From NCBI RefSeq assembly GCF_000338295.1, contig NZ_ANMO01000023.1:1-38607 (forward strand): a stretch of 38,607 bases of DNA, in the 5' to 3' direction. The notes beneath the pieces were generated by a model. It ran no database searches. It was given only the letters and a program-made list of their open reading frames with translations, and had not been told where the DNA came from. This document shows, piece by piece, positions 24,049 to 30,820 of this stretch. The position numbers were made by a program, and so were the translations under genes. Source of the stretch: Rhodopirellula europaea 6C (GTDB lineage Bacteria > Planctomycetota > Planctomycetia > Pirellulales > Pirellulaceae). Numbering within the stretch: position 1 is the stretch's first letter; the number at the start of each line of letters is the position of its first letter.

Positions 24049-25506
24049 TCATTTGTTTGGTTCCCGTAGAAAGAGCGTTCGGCGGCGGGCAATTGCTTTG
24101 TAATGTTCGACCGTCTCGTGGTAATCGTCGTCGAGTTTCTTGATCGCTGTCTCACTCAGTGGATGGCGAACGTGTTGGTAAATGAACTCGTTCGCCTGCT
24201 GGGCGGTGGCGATCGTTTTGCTTCTGGGCTCATTGTCGATGGTGAAGAAACCTGGTTGTCCACGGTCGTAGGCGGCGACGGTATGAGCGTTATCGTGCAG
24301 GCAGGCGCAGAACGAGATGCCGATAAAGTCGGGATCGGCTGCCAGTCGACGGGAAAGCAAGTGATAGAGCACGCGACGATCCAAGTGATCGGGAACAGGC
24401 CCCGGCGTTCTGCCTGATTTAAGCAGCGCTTCCGGGTAAACATTGCCAAACACCTGGTCGCTGAGCAGCGCAGGCAGACCGGTGCTTTCAACCACGGGGT
24501 TGATCTTGTGGGTTTCGCTGAAGTGTTGCGGCGCCAACACGTCGATGTAGGGAGTGATTCGCTTCCAAAGTTCCGCGGAATACGTGACGCCTTTCACGTA
24601 GCAACCGAGGACCATGTGGCCCGAATCCACGTTGCGAATTTCGCTGTGCCCAAGCTGGTTCACCTTGACGACGATTTCGGCGATCAGGGCTTCCTGGTCT
24701 GCTGCGATCGTCTTGTTATTCGAATACGTGAAGTATCCCACGGGATAAGTGATGCCACCCTTCGTTCGCAGGTCATCGAATGACTGATAGTTCTTTTCAT
24801 AGACAGAGTTCAGTTTTTGGATGTCGCCGTCGTAACGTGTTTCCAAAACGGAGATTAAGTGTTCTCGGCCTGGGCTTCCTGGCTCGCGGTTCAGGGTTTC
24901 ATTGATCCACAGACCTGAACGCATAAAGGATCCAAATCCATAGTAGTACCCCATGATCCACGGGTTGTCCTTATTCGGCGTGACGTATCTCGCGACGTTT
25001 TCTCTGACGAAGTCGGCGTACTCGTCACTAAAGACGTCGGGGCGTTTCTCACCCGGCATCAGTTCCACCTGATGTTTGATCAATGGAACGTGAATGGCGT
25101 GAGGGATTTTCTCTTCGCGGTAAACGCGTTCGGCCAACTCGTAGTCGACGTAGCCGAATCGCGTTCGTTCCGTGCTGTAGGGACCGCTCCACACGCAGTT
25201 GTATCCCAGTTCGCGCATCTTCTTGATGCCGTCGCGCAGCCAAGCTTCCTGGCTGCCGTTGTAGGAGAACGTTACTGCGCCCTTTGAGAAGCCGGTCACT
25301 GGATGGCTGAGGCCAATGCCAAAGAATCCGTGACCTTCGGGTGTGACTAACCACCAGCGGTCGTCAATTTTTTGCGTGTGAAAGAATCCTGTTTTCTTGC
25401 CCTTGATGTCGGTGAAACCGCCATAGGTGTCGAGCTCTTGGGCTGACGCTGAAAGGCTGAGGGCGATGCTCATCAGCAAAGCGAGAACGGTGGTGTTGGA
25501 CTTCAT
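24049..25506 (-). CDS. Secreted GH-like protein (larger, divergent member)
   Basis: A 485-residue protein with a signal peptide (residues 1-22, SLSASAQE). WWLVTPEGHGFFGIGLSHPV shows the same entry motif as its neighbours, and NPWIMGYYYGFGSFMRSG, then GDIQKLNSVYEKNYQSFDDL, matches the middle of GH42/GH50-type proteins, where GDI..LN is common. The usual acid/base glutamate after the fourth strand is not visible (GYYYGFGS). At the seventh strand LPALLSDQVFG has Asp where Glu is usual. The C-terminus has FIGISFCACLHDNAHTVAAYDRGQPGF, likely a substrate-facing loop. It is likely cotranscribed with its neighbours. The ATG lies in AATAGCATGAAG with no clear ribosome binding site. Confidence 0.78.
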   Translation of the reverse strand: MKSNTTVLALLMSIALSLSASAQELDTYGGFTDIKGKKTGFFHTQKIDDRWWLVTPEGHGFFGIGLSHPVTGFSKGAVTFSYNGSQEAWLRDGIKKMRELGYNCVWSGPYSTERTRFGYVDYELAERVYREEKIPHAIHVPLIKHQVELMPGEKRPDVFSDEYADFVRENVARYVTPNKDNPWIMGYYYGFGSFMRSGLWINETLNREPGSPGREHLISVLETRYDGDIQKLNSVYEKNYQSFDDLRTKGGITYPVGYFTYSNNKTIAADQEALIAEIVVKVNQLGHSEIRNVDSGHMVLGCYVKGVTYSAELWKRITPYIDVLAPQHFSETHKINPVVESTGLPALLSDQVFGNVYPEALLKSGRTPGPVPDHLDRRVLYHLLSRRLAADPDFIGISFCACLHDNAHTVAAYDRGQPGFFTIDNEPRSKTIATAQQANEFIYQHVRHPLSETAIKKLDDDYHETVEHYKAIARRRTLFLREPNK

Positions 25507-25552
25507 GCTATTGGTTTCACTTGTGGTAAGTTACGCGCGATGTTCTTCGATC

Positions 25553-25607
25553 GTAGTGGACGAGGTTACGAGTCCCGTACTCAAGGACTCGTGACCTCGT
25601 CCACTAC
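25553..25607. repeat. Long hairpin repeat in an intergenic spacer
   Basis: Two 23-base arms (25553-25575, beginning GTAGTGGACGAGGTTACGAG, and 25585-25607) pair with a single G-T pair around a nine-base loop. It lies between two GH-like genes and could act as a transcription attenuator or mRNA stabiliser. Its arms suggest a dispersed planctomycete repeat. Confidence 0.8.
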
Positions 25608-25636
25608 AGATTGCGATACTTTCTTTCGTGCGTTGG

Positions 25637-26812
25637 TTAGTTTTGAAACATCTGAGCCATCTTCTGACTGATCTGCTCATTCGCGGTCGTCATTTGTTCG
25701 ACGTGCTGCCCGTCGGGTTTTTCCATTTCGTCCAGGAGTCCACGTCGACGGGCTTTGTTTCGTTGATAGGCACCGCACAGGTGAAATCCGATGCAGCCGG
25801 GATTCTCAAATAGTCCAGCCAGCGTCTTTGCGTACCACGGCCCGTTGTTTGGTTTGAAAAACTCTTCGCTCCGGAAATTCACTCCCGCTGCGTCTGCTAG
25901 GAGAACTGGCATCCCGGTTTTCTTGTGCCACTCGTCGAGATGATTGACCGGATCTCTGAAATCCTGAAACGACAGCACGTCGACATACGGCTTGGCGGCA
26001 TTGACCACTTCCGTCGCGATCGGCGCGTTGGCTTCGTAACGGTCGCCAAGCAACAAATGATGTTTGTCGTAGCGACGAATGGCGTCATGGGTCGTCTTGT
26101 AGTAACTGGTTGCCAGTTCGATCAGTTCTTTACGCCCAGCCTCAGTCTTTAGTCGCTCGGGATCAAAGATCGGACCACGCCATTGGTTGTCGGGTCTGTC
26201 GTGAGTCCAGGTTGGGCAGTCGCTGTAGAAATAGCCGATGAGATTCTTTTCATCAGCCAATTCTGCGCAGTGTGAGCGCGCCACATAGTCGACCCATTCC
26301 TTCCAATCTTCGCTGCGGAAATCGTAGTGGACGGTGTGTTTCTCCCATTGATGCGACTCGGTGAACGGGAGCAAATGGCAATACGGCATCTCGAGCGCGC
26401 GATACTCGTCGATGGTAAAGGGGCGCGAGTGTTGCCACTTCTTGACGGTCACCTCCTGCACCCAACCGACGGTGTTGAATCCCCAATCTTTCAGGTTTGG
26501 CGCAACCGACTCTTTGATCCAACGCAGCGTGCTGCCACCATACTTTTCACGCCAAATGTCGACGTTCTCAGGGTATCGGAGGCTCGCCGGATCAATGTGG
26601 TTCAATCCCATTGTGAAGAACGGCTTGCCCGCGGGGTCAATTAACCACCAGTGATCGTTTCGTTTACCCAGTGTGAAGAAACCACTTGCCTCGACCTGTG
26701 TCGTTTTCACTTCGGAGGCTTGAGCAGAATTCAGCAATGGCGTGGCGGCCAAGCCACAACCGAATGCCAGGCTGCTGCGCAGGAAGCTTCTGCGTTTGGT
26801 GGTCCGCATCAT
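25637..26812 (-). CDS. Tat-exported GH-like protein, paralogue B
   Basis: A 391-residue protein with a Tat signal: KRRSFLRSSLAFGCGLAATP. WWLIDPAGKPFFTMGLNHID follows, then LKDWGFNTVGWVQEV, NLIGYFYSDCPTWTHDRPDN, HHLLLGDRYEANA, VDVLSFQDFRDP and MPVLLADAAGVNF, and finally GCIGFHLCGAYQRNKARR. It is nearly identical in layout to paralogue A, suggesting a tandem duplication. As in the other members, Asp occupies the positions where clan GH-A has Glu. The ATG at 26812 overlaps the TGA of the upstream gene by four bases (ATGA), and GAGGGA lies just upstream. Fold assignment is fairly sure; activity is uncertain. Confidence 0.8.
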   Translation of the reverse strand: MMRTTKRRSFLRSSLAFGCGLAATPLLNSAQASEVKTTQVEASGFFTLGKRNDHWWLIDPAGKPFFTMGLNHIDPASLRYPENVDIWREKYGGSTLRWIKESVAPNLKDWGFNTVGWVQEVTVKKWQHSRPFTIDEYRALEMPYCHLLPFTESHQWEKHTVHYDFRSEDWKEWVDYVARSHCAELADEKNLIGYFYSDCPTWTHDRPDNQWRGPIFDPERLKTEAGRKELIELATSYYKTTHDAIRRYDKHHLLLGDRYEANAPIATEVVNAAKPYVDVLSFQDFRDPVNHLDEWHKKTGMPVLLADAAGVNFRSEEFFKPNNGPWYAKTLAGLFENPGCIGFHLCGAYQRNKARRRGLLDEMEKPDGQHVEQMTTANEQISQKMAQMFQN

Positions 26813-28062
26813 TCGATTCCCTCTCCAAAAGTTTGATCCATCTGTTGAACGATCTGTTGGTTTGCGGCCTTCATCAGTTCCACGTTCTCTGTGTCCGGCT
26901 TTTCCATTTCATCGAGCAATCCATATCGCCTGCCTTTGTTCCGCTGATGCGCCCCACACAGATGGAAGCCAATGCAACCTGGATTCCGATGCAAGGCCGC
27001 CAGAGTCTCTGCGTACCAGTGGCCATCGTTGGGGGTGAATTCACCCGGCTTCGTCTGCCATTTAATTTTGGCGGCGTCGGCCAGCAGCACAGGCTTGCCG
27101 GTCTTTTTGTGCCACTCGTCGAGATGCTGCACGGGATTGCGGAAGTCTTGGAAGGACAACACATCGACAAAGGGCTTGGCGGCATCGATCACCTCCATTG
27201 CAATCGGCGCGTTGGCTTCGTAACGATCCCCAAGCAACAAATGATGTTTGTCGTAACGACGGATGGCGTCGTGTGTGGTCTTGTAGTAACTGGCTGCCAG
27301 TTCGCTCAGTTCCTTGCGTCCTGCTTCAGTCTTAAGACGCTCAGGATCAAAGATCGGGCCTCGCCATTGGTTATGCGGTCGGTTGTGAATCCACGTCGGA
27401 CAGTCGCTGTAGAAGTAGCCGATGAGGTTCCTGTCTTCCGCCAGTTCGGCGCATTGTGACCGTGCAACATAGTCCACCCATTCTTTCCAATCTTCACTGC
27501 GGAAATCGTAGTGGACCGTGTGCTGCTCCCATTGATGTGACTCGGTGAACGGGAGCAAATGGCAATAAGGCATATCCAGCGCACGATACTCGTCAACGGT
27601 GAAGGCACGCGAATGCCGCCACTGCCGGACGGTCACCTCTTGCACCCAGCCGACGGTATTGAATCCCCATGACCTGAGATTCGGAGCAACCGATTCTTTG
27701 ATCCAACGAATCGTGCTGCCGCCATATTTTTGACGCCAGATGTCGATGTTCTCGGGGTAGCGCAGACTCGCGGGATCAATATGGTTCAATCCCATCGTGA
27801 AGAACGGCTTGCCGTCCGGGGTGATCAACCACCAGTGATTCTCTCGCTGGCCTAGCGTGAAGAATCCCACGGGCTTGACCTGAGTTGTCTTCGTTTCGGT
27901 CGCCAGAGCGGAATTCGGCGTCAGATTGGCGGTCAGCCCCGCGCCTAGAGCAAGACCGCTACGTAGAAAGTGCCGCCGATTTACCAAGTAGCTCTGGCAC
28001 TCTTGCCTGACATGTTCTGGACGGGCAGGAGTGCCCATCCCACGCTTCATATCCATGATCAC
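26809..28062 (-). CDS. Tat-exported GH-like protein, paralogue A
   Basis: A 417-residue protein, the first GH-like gene after the regulator. NRRHFLRSGLALGAGLTANL is a Tat signal. Motifs match paralogue B: WWLITPDGKPFFTMGLNHID, NLIGYFYSDCPTWIHNRPHN, LLLGDRYEANAPIAMEV, KPVLLADAAKIKW and GCIGFHLCGAHQRNKG. The ATG at 28062 overlaps the FecR gene stop by four bases (ATGA). Residues 9-26 are, however, encoded by a palindromic repeat (27988-28043), so the Tat signal would start late. A TTG at 27987, exactly abutting the repeat, would give MVNRRHFLRSG, a more normal Tat N-terminus. Either start is possible. Catalytic glutamates are not seen at the standard places. Confidence 0.8.
   Translation of the reverse strand: MIMDMKRGMGTPARPEHVRQECQSYLVNRRHFLRSGLALGAGLTANLTPNSALATETKTTQVKPVGFFTLGQRENHWWLITPDGKPFFTMGLNHIDPASLRYPENIDIWRQKYGGSTIRWIKESVAPNLRSWGFNTVGWVQEVTVRQWRHSRAFTVDEYRALDMPYCHLLPFTESHQWEQHTVHYDFRSEDWKEWVDYVARSQCAELAEDRNLIGYFYSDCPTWIHNRPHNQWRGPIFDPERLKTEAGRKELSELAASYYKTTHDAIRRYDKHHLLLGDRYEANAPIAMEVIDAAKPFVDVLSFQDFRNPVQHLDEWHKKTGKPVLLADAAKIKWQTKPGEFTPNDGHWYAETLAALHRNPGCIGFHLCGAHQRNKGRRYGLLDEMEKPDTENVELMKAANQQIVQQMDQTFGEGIE
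27988..28043. repeat. GTAGGACGGGCACTC-type palindrome, copy 3
   Basis: GGCACTCTTGCC (in 27995-28007) faces GACGGGCAGGAGTGCCC (to about 28036), flanked by GTAGC and CCCAC ends. It is placed inside the first codons, or the leader, of paralogue A, after a coupled ATGA junction. Confidence 0.65.
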
Positions 28063-29528
28063 TCTTTGCTCAATACGAGAACTCGCAGTTGGTCGACGCC
28101 TCGCCCCGGATTGACGTTCACGCTCAACCCCAGCGTCTTCATGTCCTTGGAAACCGTCACTTCATCGGCCGACAACCCTCCACCCTCGGTCGGCTCCGGA
28201 TCCTCCATCGGAAAGTGTGGTTCAAGGCCCCGATACTTCTTGGCCGCCAATGGATACTCCACTCCATCGCGTCCCACGATTGGATCGCTGCGACCCAGGT
28301 GATTTGCCTCACAAATCAATCCAACGATCTTCCGATCAAACTTGATGACACCACGGATTGGCGCGGGCTCCGTCGACCTGAAATGGAAGAGATAACTGTC
28401 GACTTTCGTCCCTGCGGGAATGGTATGGCCGAGGTCGCTGAAGAGCCGATAGTTGCCAGACGAATTCAGCGTGATCGGCATGTCCTGATCTAACAACACA
28501 CCACTTTTCTCCGAGATCACTTCGATCCAGGAAGTCGTCTGCCGCCTCAGATCTTTCGGCGACACGGCCTCTTTCCAGCGAATGTTGCCTCGCAAAAAGG
28601 TGAGTCCGAGATCACTTCGTTGTCTGCTTCCCAGGACTCCGCGACTGGAGCGGACGGGAATATTCTCTGACCCCAATTCCTTGGCTTCATTTACCTTCCA
28701 TCGAATCGCCTGCCCCTCTTCAATGCGAATACTCTCAACTGACCGCTTGTTCGAGCCGTCGGCCCTGGCGTCCTGACGCTCAAAGACTTCGACCAGTCCT
28801 TCGATCACGTGAACCTCTGTTTGCCGGTCCTCGCCAACCCTTAGCCCGAACTCCGTGCCTAAATCAACCACTTCCGTTTCATCCGTTGTGATCGTGAAGC
28901 CGATTGCTTCCTCCGGGATCCTCGCGACCAGATTGCCAGAAGAAACGTGCAGCAAATCCGTACTCTTCAACTCAAAATGCGATGGGCCCTGTAGCGTGAC
29001 GCGAGCGCCCTGGTTGAACTCCAGCTCCACCGTGCCAGCATCCAAACGAAAGCTGCCGGCCTCAAGCAATGCCCCAGGCATCGGCTCGATATTTCGCCAG
29101 TCAGCGTCAACCGATGCGACCAACCGTGCAATAGGGTTTACTGATGCAGTGAAGTCTCCGGAAGTTGGCGTTTCTCGATCAGAGTGACTCCACTGCGTTA
29201 TGGCAAATAGCGCAACGGCGGCCAAGGATGCTGCAACGACGAAGCCGAACAGCATCGATCGCGAATCAACGATCGTAGGACAGGCACTCCTGCCCGTCTG
29301 AGCACTGATGGTCTCGTCGGTGACGGGCAAGAGTGCCCGTCCTACAGATTCGTCTCGTACGGCAGCCTCTCGATAACCACCCTCCAGCGCAACTCGTAAT
29401 CGATAGAGCTTCCGCAGTTGTTCATCCTTGGCGAGCAACTCGTTCAGGACTTCGACATCTTCTGCCGTCGCCTGCCCGAGCAGGTACCGATCAATTCGTT
29501 CTTCCGGTTTCATCTCGTCCGCGGTCAT
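28059..29528 (-). CDS. FecR-family anti-sigma factor with ectodomain
   Basis: A 489-residue single-pass membrane regulator. The start ATG at 29528 overlaps the TGA of the sigma gene by four bases. The N-terminal cytoplasmic part has ERIDRYLLGQATAEDVEVLN, typical of FecR/anti-sigma N-termini. Residues 62-85 are encoded by a palindromic repeat. A helix follows (92-112, MLFGFVVAASLAAVALFAIT). A FecR domain (about 155-250) has VELEFNQGARVTLQGPSHFE and TEVVDLGTEFGLRVG. The C-terminal 150 residues, with VDSYLFHFRS, IKFDRKIVGLI, GVEYPLAAKKYRGLE and DQLRVLVL, resemble an extracellular domain found in PEP-CTERM-type planctomycete proteins. It probably senses a polymer signal and controls the sigma factor, and hence the GH-like genes it is coupled to. 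Confidence 0.88.
   Translation of the reverse strand: MTADEMKPEERIDRYLLGQATAEDVEVLNELLAKDEQLRKLYRLRVALEGGYREAAVRDESVGRALLPVTDETISAQTGRSACPTIVDSRSMLFGFVVAASLAAVALFAITQWSHSDRETPTSGDFTASVNPIARLVASVDADWRNIEPMPGALLEAGSFRLDAGTVELEFNQGARVTLQGPSHFELKSTDLLHVSSGNLVARIPEEAIGFTITTDETEVVDLGTEFGLRVGEDRQTEVHVIEGLVEVFERQDARADGSNKRSVESIRIEEGQAIRWKVNEAKELGSENIPVRSSRGVLGSRQRSDLGLTFLRGNIRWKEAVSPKDLRRQTTSWIEVISEKSGVLLDQDMPITLNSSGNYRLFSDLGHTIPAGTKVDSYLFHFRSTEPAPIRGVIKFDRKIVGLICEANHLGRSDPIVGRDGVEYPLAAKKYRGLEPHFPMEDPEPTEGGGLSADEVTVSKDMKTLGLSVNVNPGRGVDQLRVLVLSKE
29275..29345. repeat. GTAGGACGGGCACTC-type palindrome, copy 4, inside the FecR gene
   Basis: Two 24-base arms (29275-29298 and 29322-29345) match as inverted repeats with few differences, around a 23-base loop. 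The element lies in frame inside the FecR coding sequence, just upstream of the membrane helix. Confidence 0.85.
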
Positions 29529-30082
29529 GACAGTTCCAGCCTCAGTTTCGCTTCGACACACTGCGATAGTTTCCCACGCAACCTGCCGATAATTTTGTAG
29601 AGCGAGTTAGGCGTCTTACCGGACTCATCAGCGAGTGTTTTCACTTCGCCTGCCCCGCGATAGGGTGCCAGAACCAGTTCACGGCGTTCCGGCGTCAGCT
29701 CGCCGAGACACTCTTCCAAAGAAAGCTGAATACGGATCAAGTCTTCCGACTCGGTTTCAACCGCTTCTTCGCGTGCGATCAGCTCAAGCACGTTCTTATC
29801 AAGAACCAGTCGGTCGCGACGCATCTTCGCGATCGCATTGAAGCACTTGTGACGAACGATGACTTTGCCCCAGGGCAGAAAGCCACTTTCGTCCCGAAGA
29901 CGCTGCCGGCTTTCCCACATCGTGATGCTGGCATCCTGCAGCACATCATCCACGCGGTTCCAATCGGGCAGGATTAGGCGCGCGTAGTTTCGCAGCGCCA
30001 GCTCATGGCGAGCAAACAGCCGCACAAAATCCGCCTCGGAAATGGGATCGGGGGACTCAGGTTGATCAGATTCAACATCCAT
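29525..30082 (-). CDS. ECF sigma factor, Rhodopirellula/Verrucomicrobium family
   Basis: A 185-residue sigma factor that recruits RNA polymerase to its own target promoters. Region 2: FVRLFARHELALRNYARLIL, then DWNRVDDVLQDASITMWESR and FLPWGKVIVRHKCFNAIAKM. Region 4: CLGELTPERRELVLAPYRGA, then LADESGKTPNSLYKIIGRLR. The stop overlaps the FecR start (ATGA), so sigma and anti-sigma are translationally coupled. Such pairs often control adjacent carbohydrate loci in planctomycetes. Upstream lies a 738-base gene-free region. No clear promoter could be assigned. Confidence 0.93.
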   Translation of the reverse strand: MDVESDQPESPDPISEADFVRLFARHELALRNYARLILPDWNRVDDVLQDASITMWESRQRLRDESGFLPWGKVIVRHKCFNAIAKMRRDRLVLDKNVLELIAREEAVETESEDLIRIQLSLEECLGELTPERRELVLAPYRGAGEVKTLADESGKTPNSLYKIIGRLRGKLSQCVEAKLRLELS

Positions 30083-30820
30083 ATTGCTATAGTTTGCGCC
30101 AGCCCGGACCCTGCCGCTATTTCAAGCAGATTTTTCTGGCGCGGATACCGGCTCCTATTGGCCGACGCCAATGGCGACATCCTTTCGCCACCTCGTAGCC
30201 GGAGCATTCATTCGCGCCGGCCCGAATGGGCGCTCCGTGCGCATCCGATTGCTATCCACCGTTTGCATAGTCCGGAAGAATATGGTCCAGAAAAATATCG
30301 TGCCGTGGGGTGCTAGGCACCGAGTTGCGTTCAGGCCGACGGAGAGCCTCCGTCGGCTACAGGCGAAAATGCCGGGAGGTGCCAGCCGGCTTGTGACAAC
30401 CTCAACGGTTTGCAGGGAAAGCTGACGGGTTGAGAAGGGCGGCGTGGAGGCGATTTGGTTTTGACGCCGAGGCGGTGAGGCGCGGGGACGTGGAGCCTCT
30501 GCCGTTGCCCAGAACTCAACTTCGATCTTCCGGCAGACTAATCCGCCGATACACGCTCTCTCTCAAGCGATTCCAGGCGTCTCTGCGCCCTGGCGTCTTT
30601 GCGTTGAAACGGAGCCTGACGCGTCGCGATTCCGCGCAGTTGTGCTCAACCGCTCGCTGGGAACGCTCCCCAATTGCGTTCAGAAGGATGGGTCCACTCG
30701 CTTGCCGAGACGGATTGCGTTCATGCCGACAGAGGGCCTCTGTCGGCTACAGCTATCCCAACAAAGGGTCTTTGTCGGCTACCGATGGAATTGAAGTTGC
30801 ACGATTTCTCGCGATTCGGA
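30083..30820. other. Gene-free stretch with repeats upstream of the ECF gene
   Basis: These 738 bases hold no gene I accept; an open frame of 164 codons on the + strand has no motif and lies in repeat-like sequence. Seen are two palindromes of a GCCGACAGAGG type: 30331-30360 (GCCGACGGAGAGCCTCCGTC) and 30724-30750 (GCCGACAGAGGGCCTCTGTC, then GGCTAC), and a further half unit at 30763. A direct-repeat stretch GGCGTCTCTGCGCCCTGGCG, then TCTTTGCGTT, lies at 30574. The region marks the border between the island and the cys block. Confidence 0.55.
30724..30750. repeat. GCCGACAGAGG-type palindrome
   Basis: GCCGACAGAGG and CCTCTGTCGGC face each other with almost no loop, followed by TAC; a diverged half unit (TCTTTGTCGGCTAC) follows about 30 bases later. 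A sister unit with a G/C change lies at 30331-30360. Confidence 0.65.

Noticed and set aside
23952-24155. N-terminal extension of the GH-like protein starting at 23951
   Set aside because: Overlaps the next gene and a repeat; a signal peptide and GGAG support 23951.
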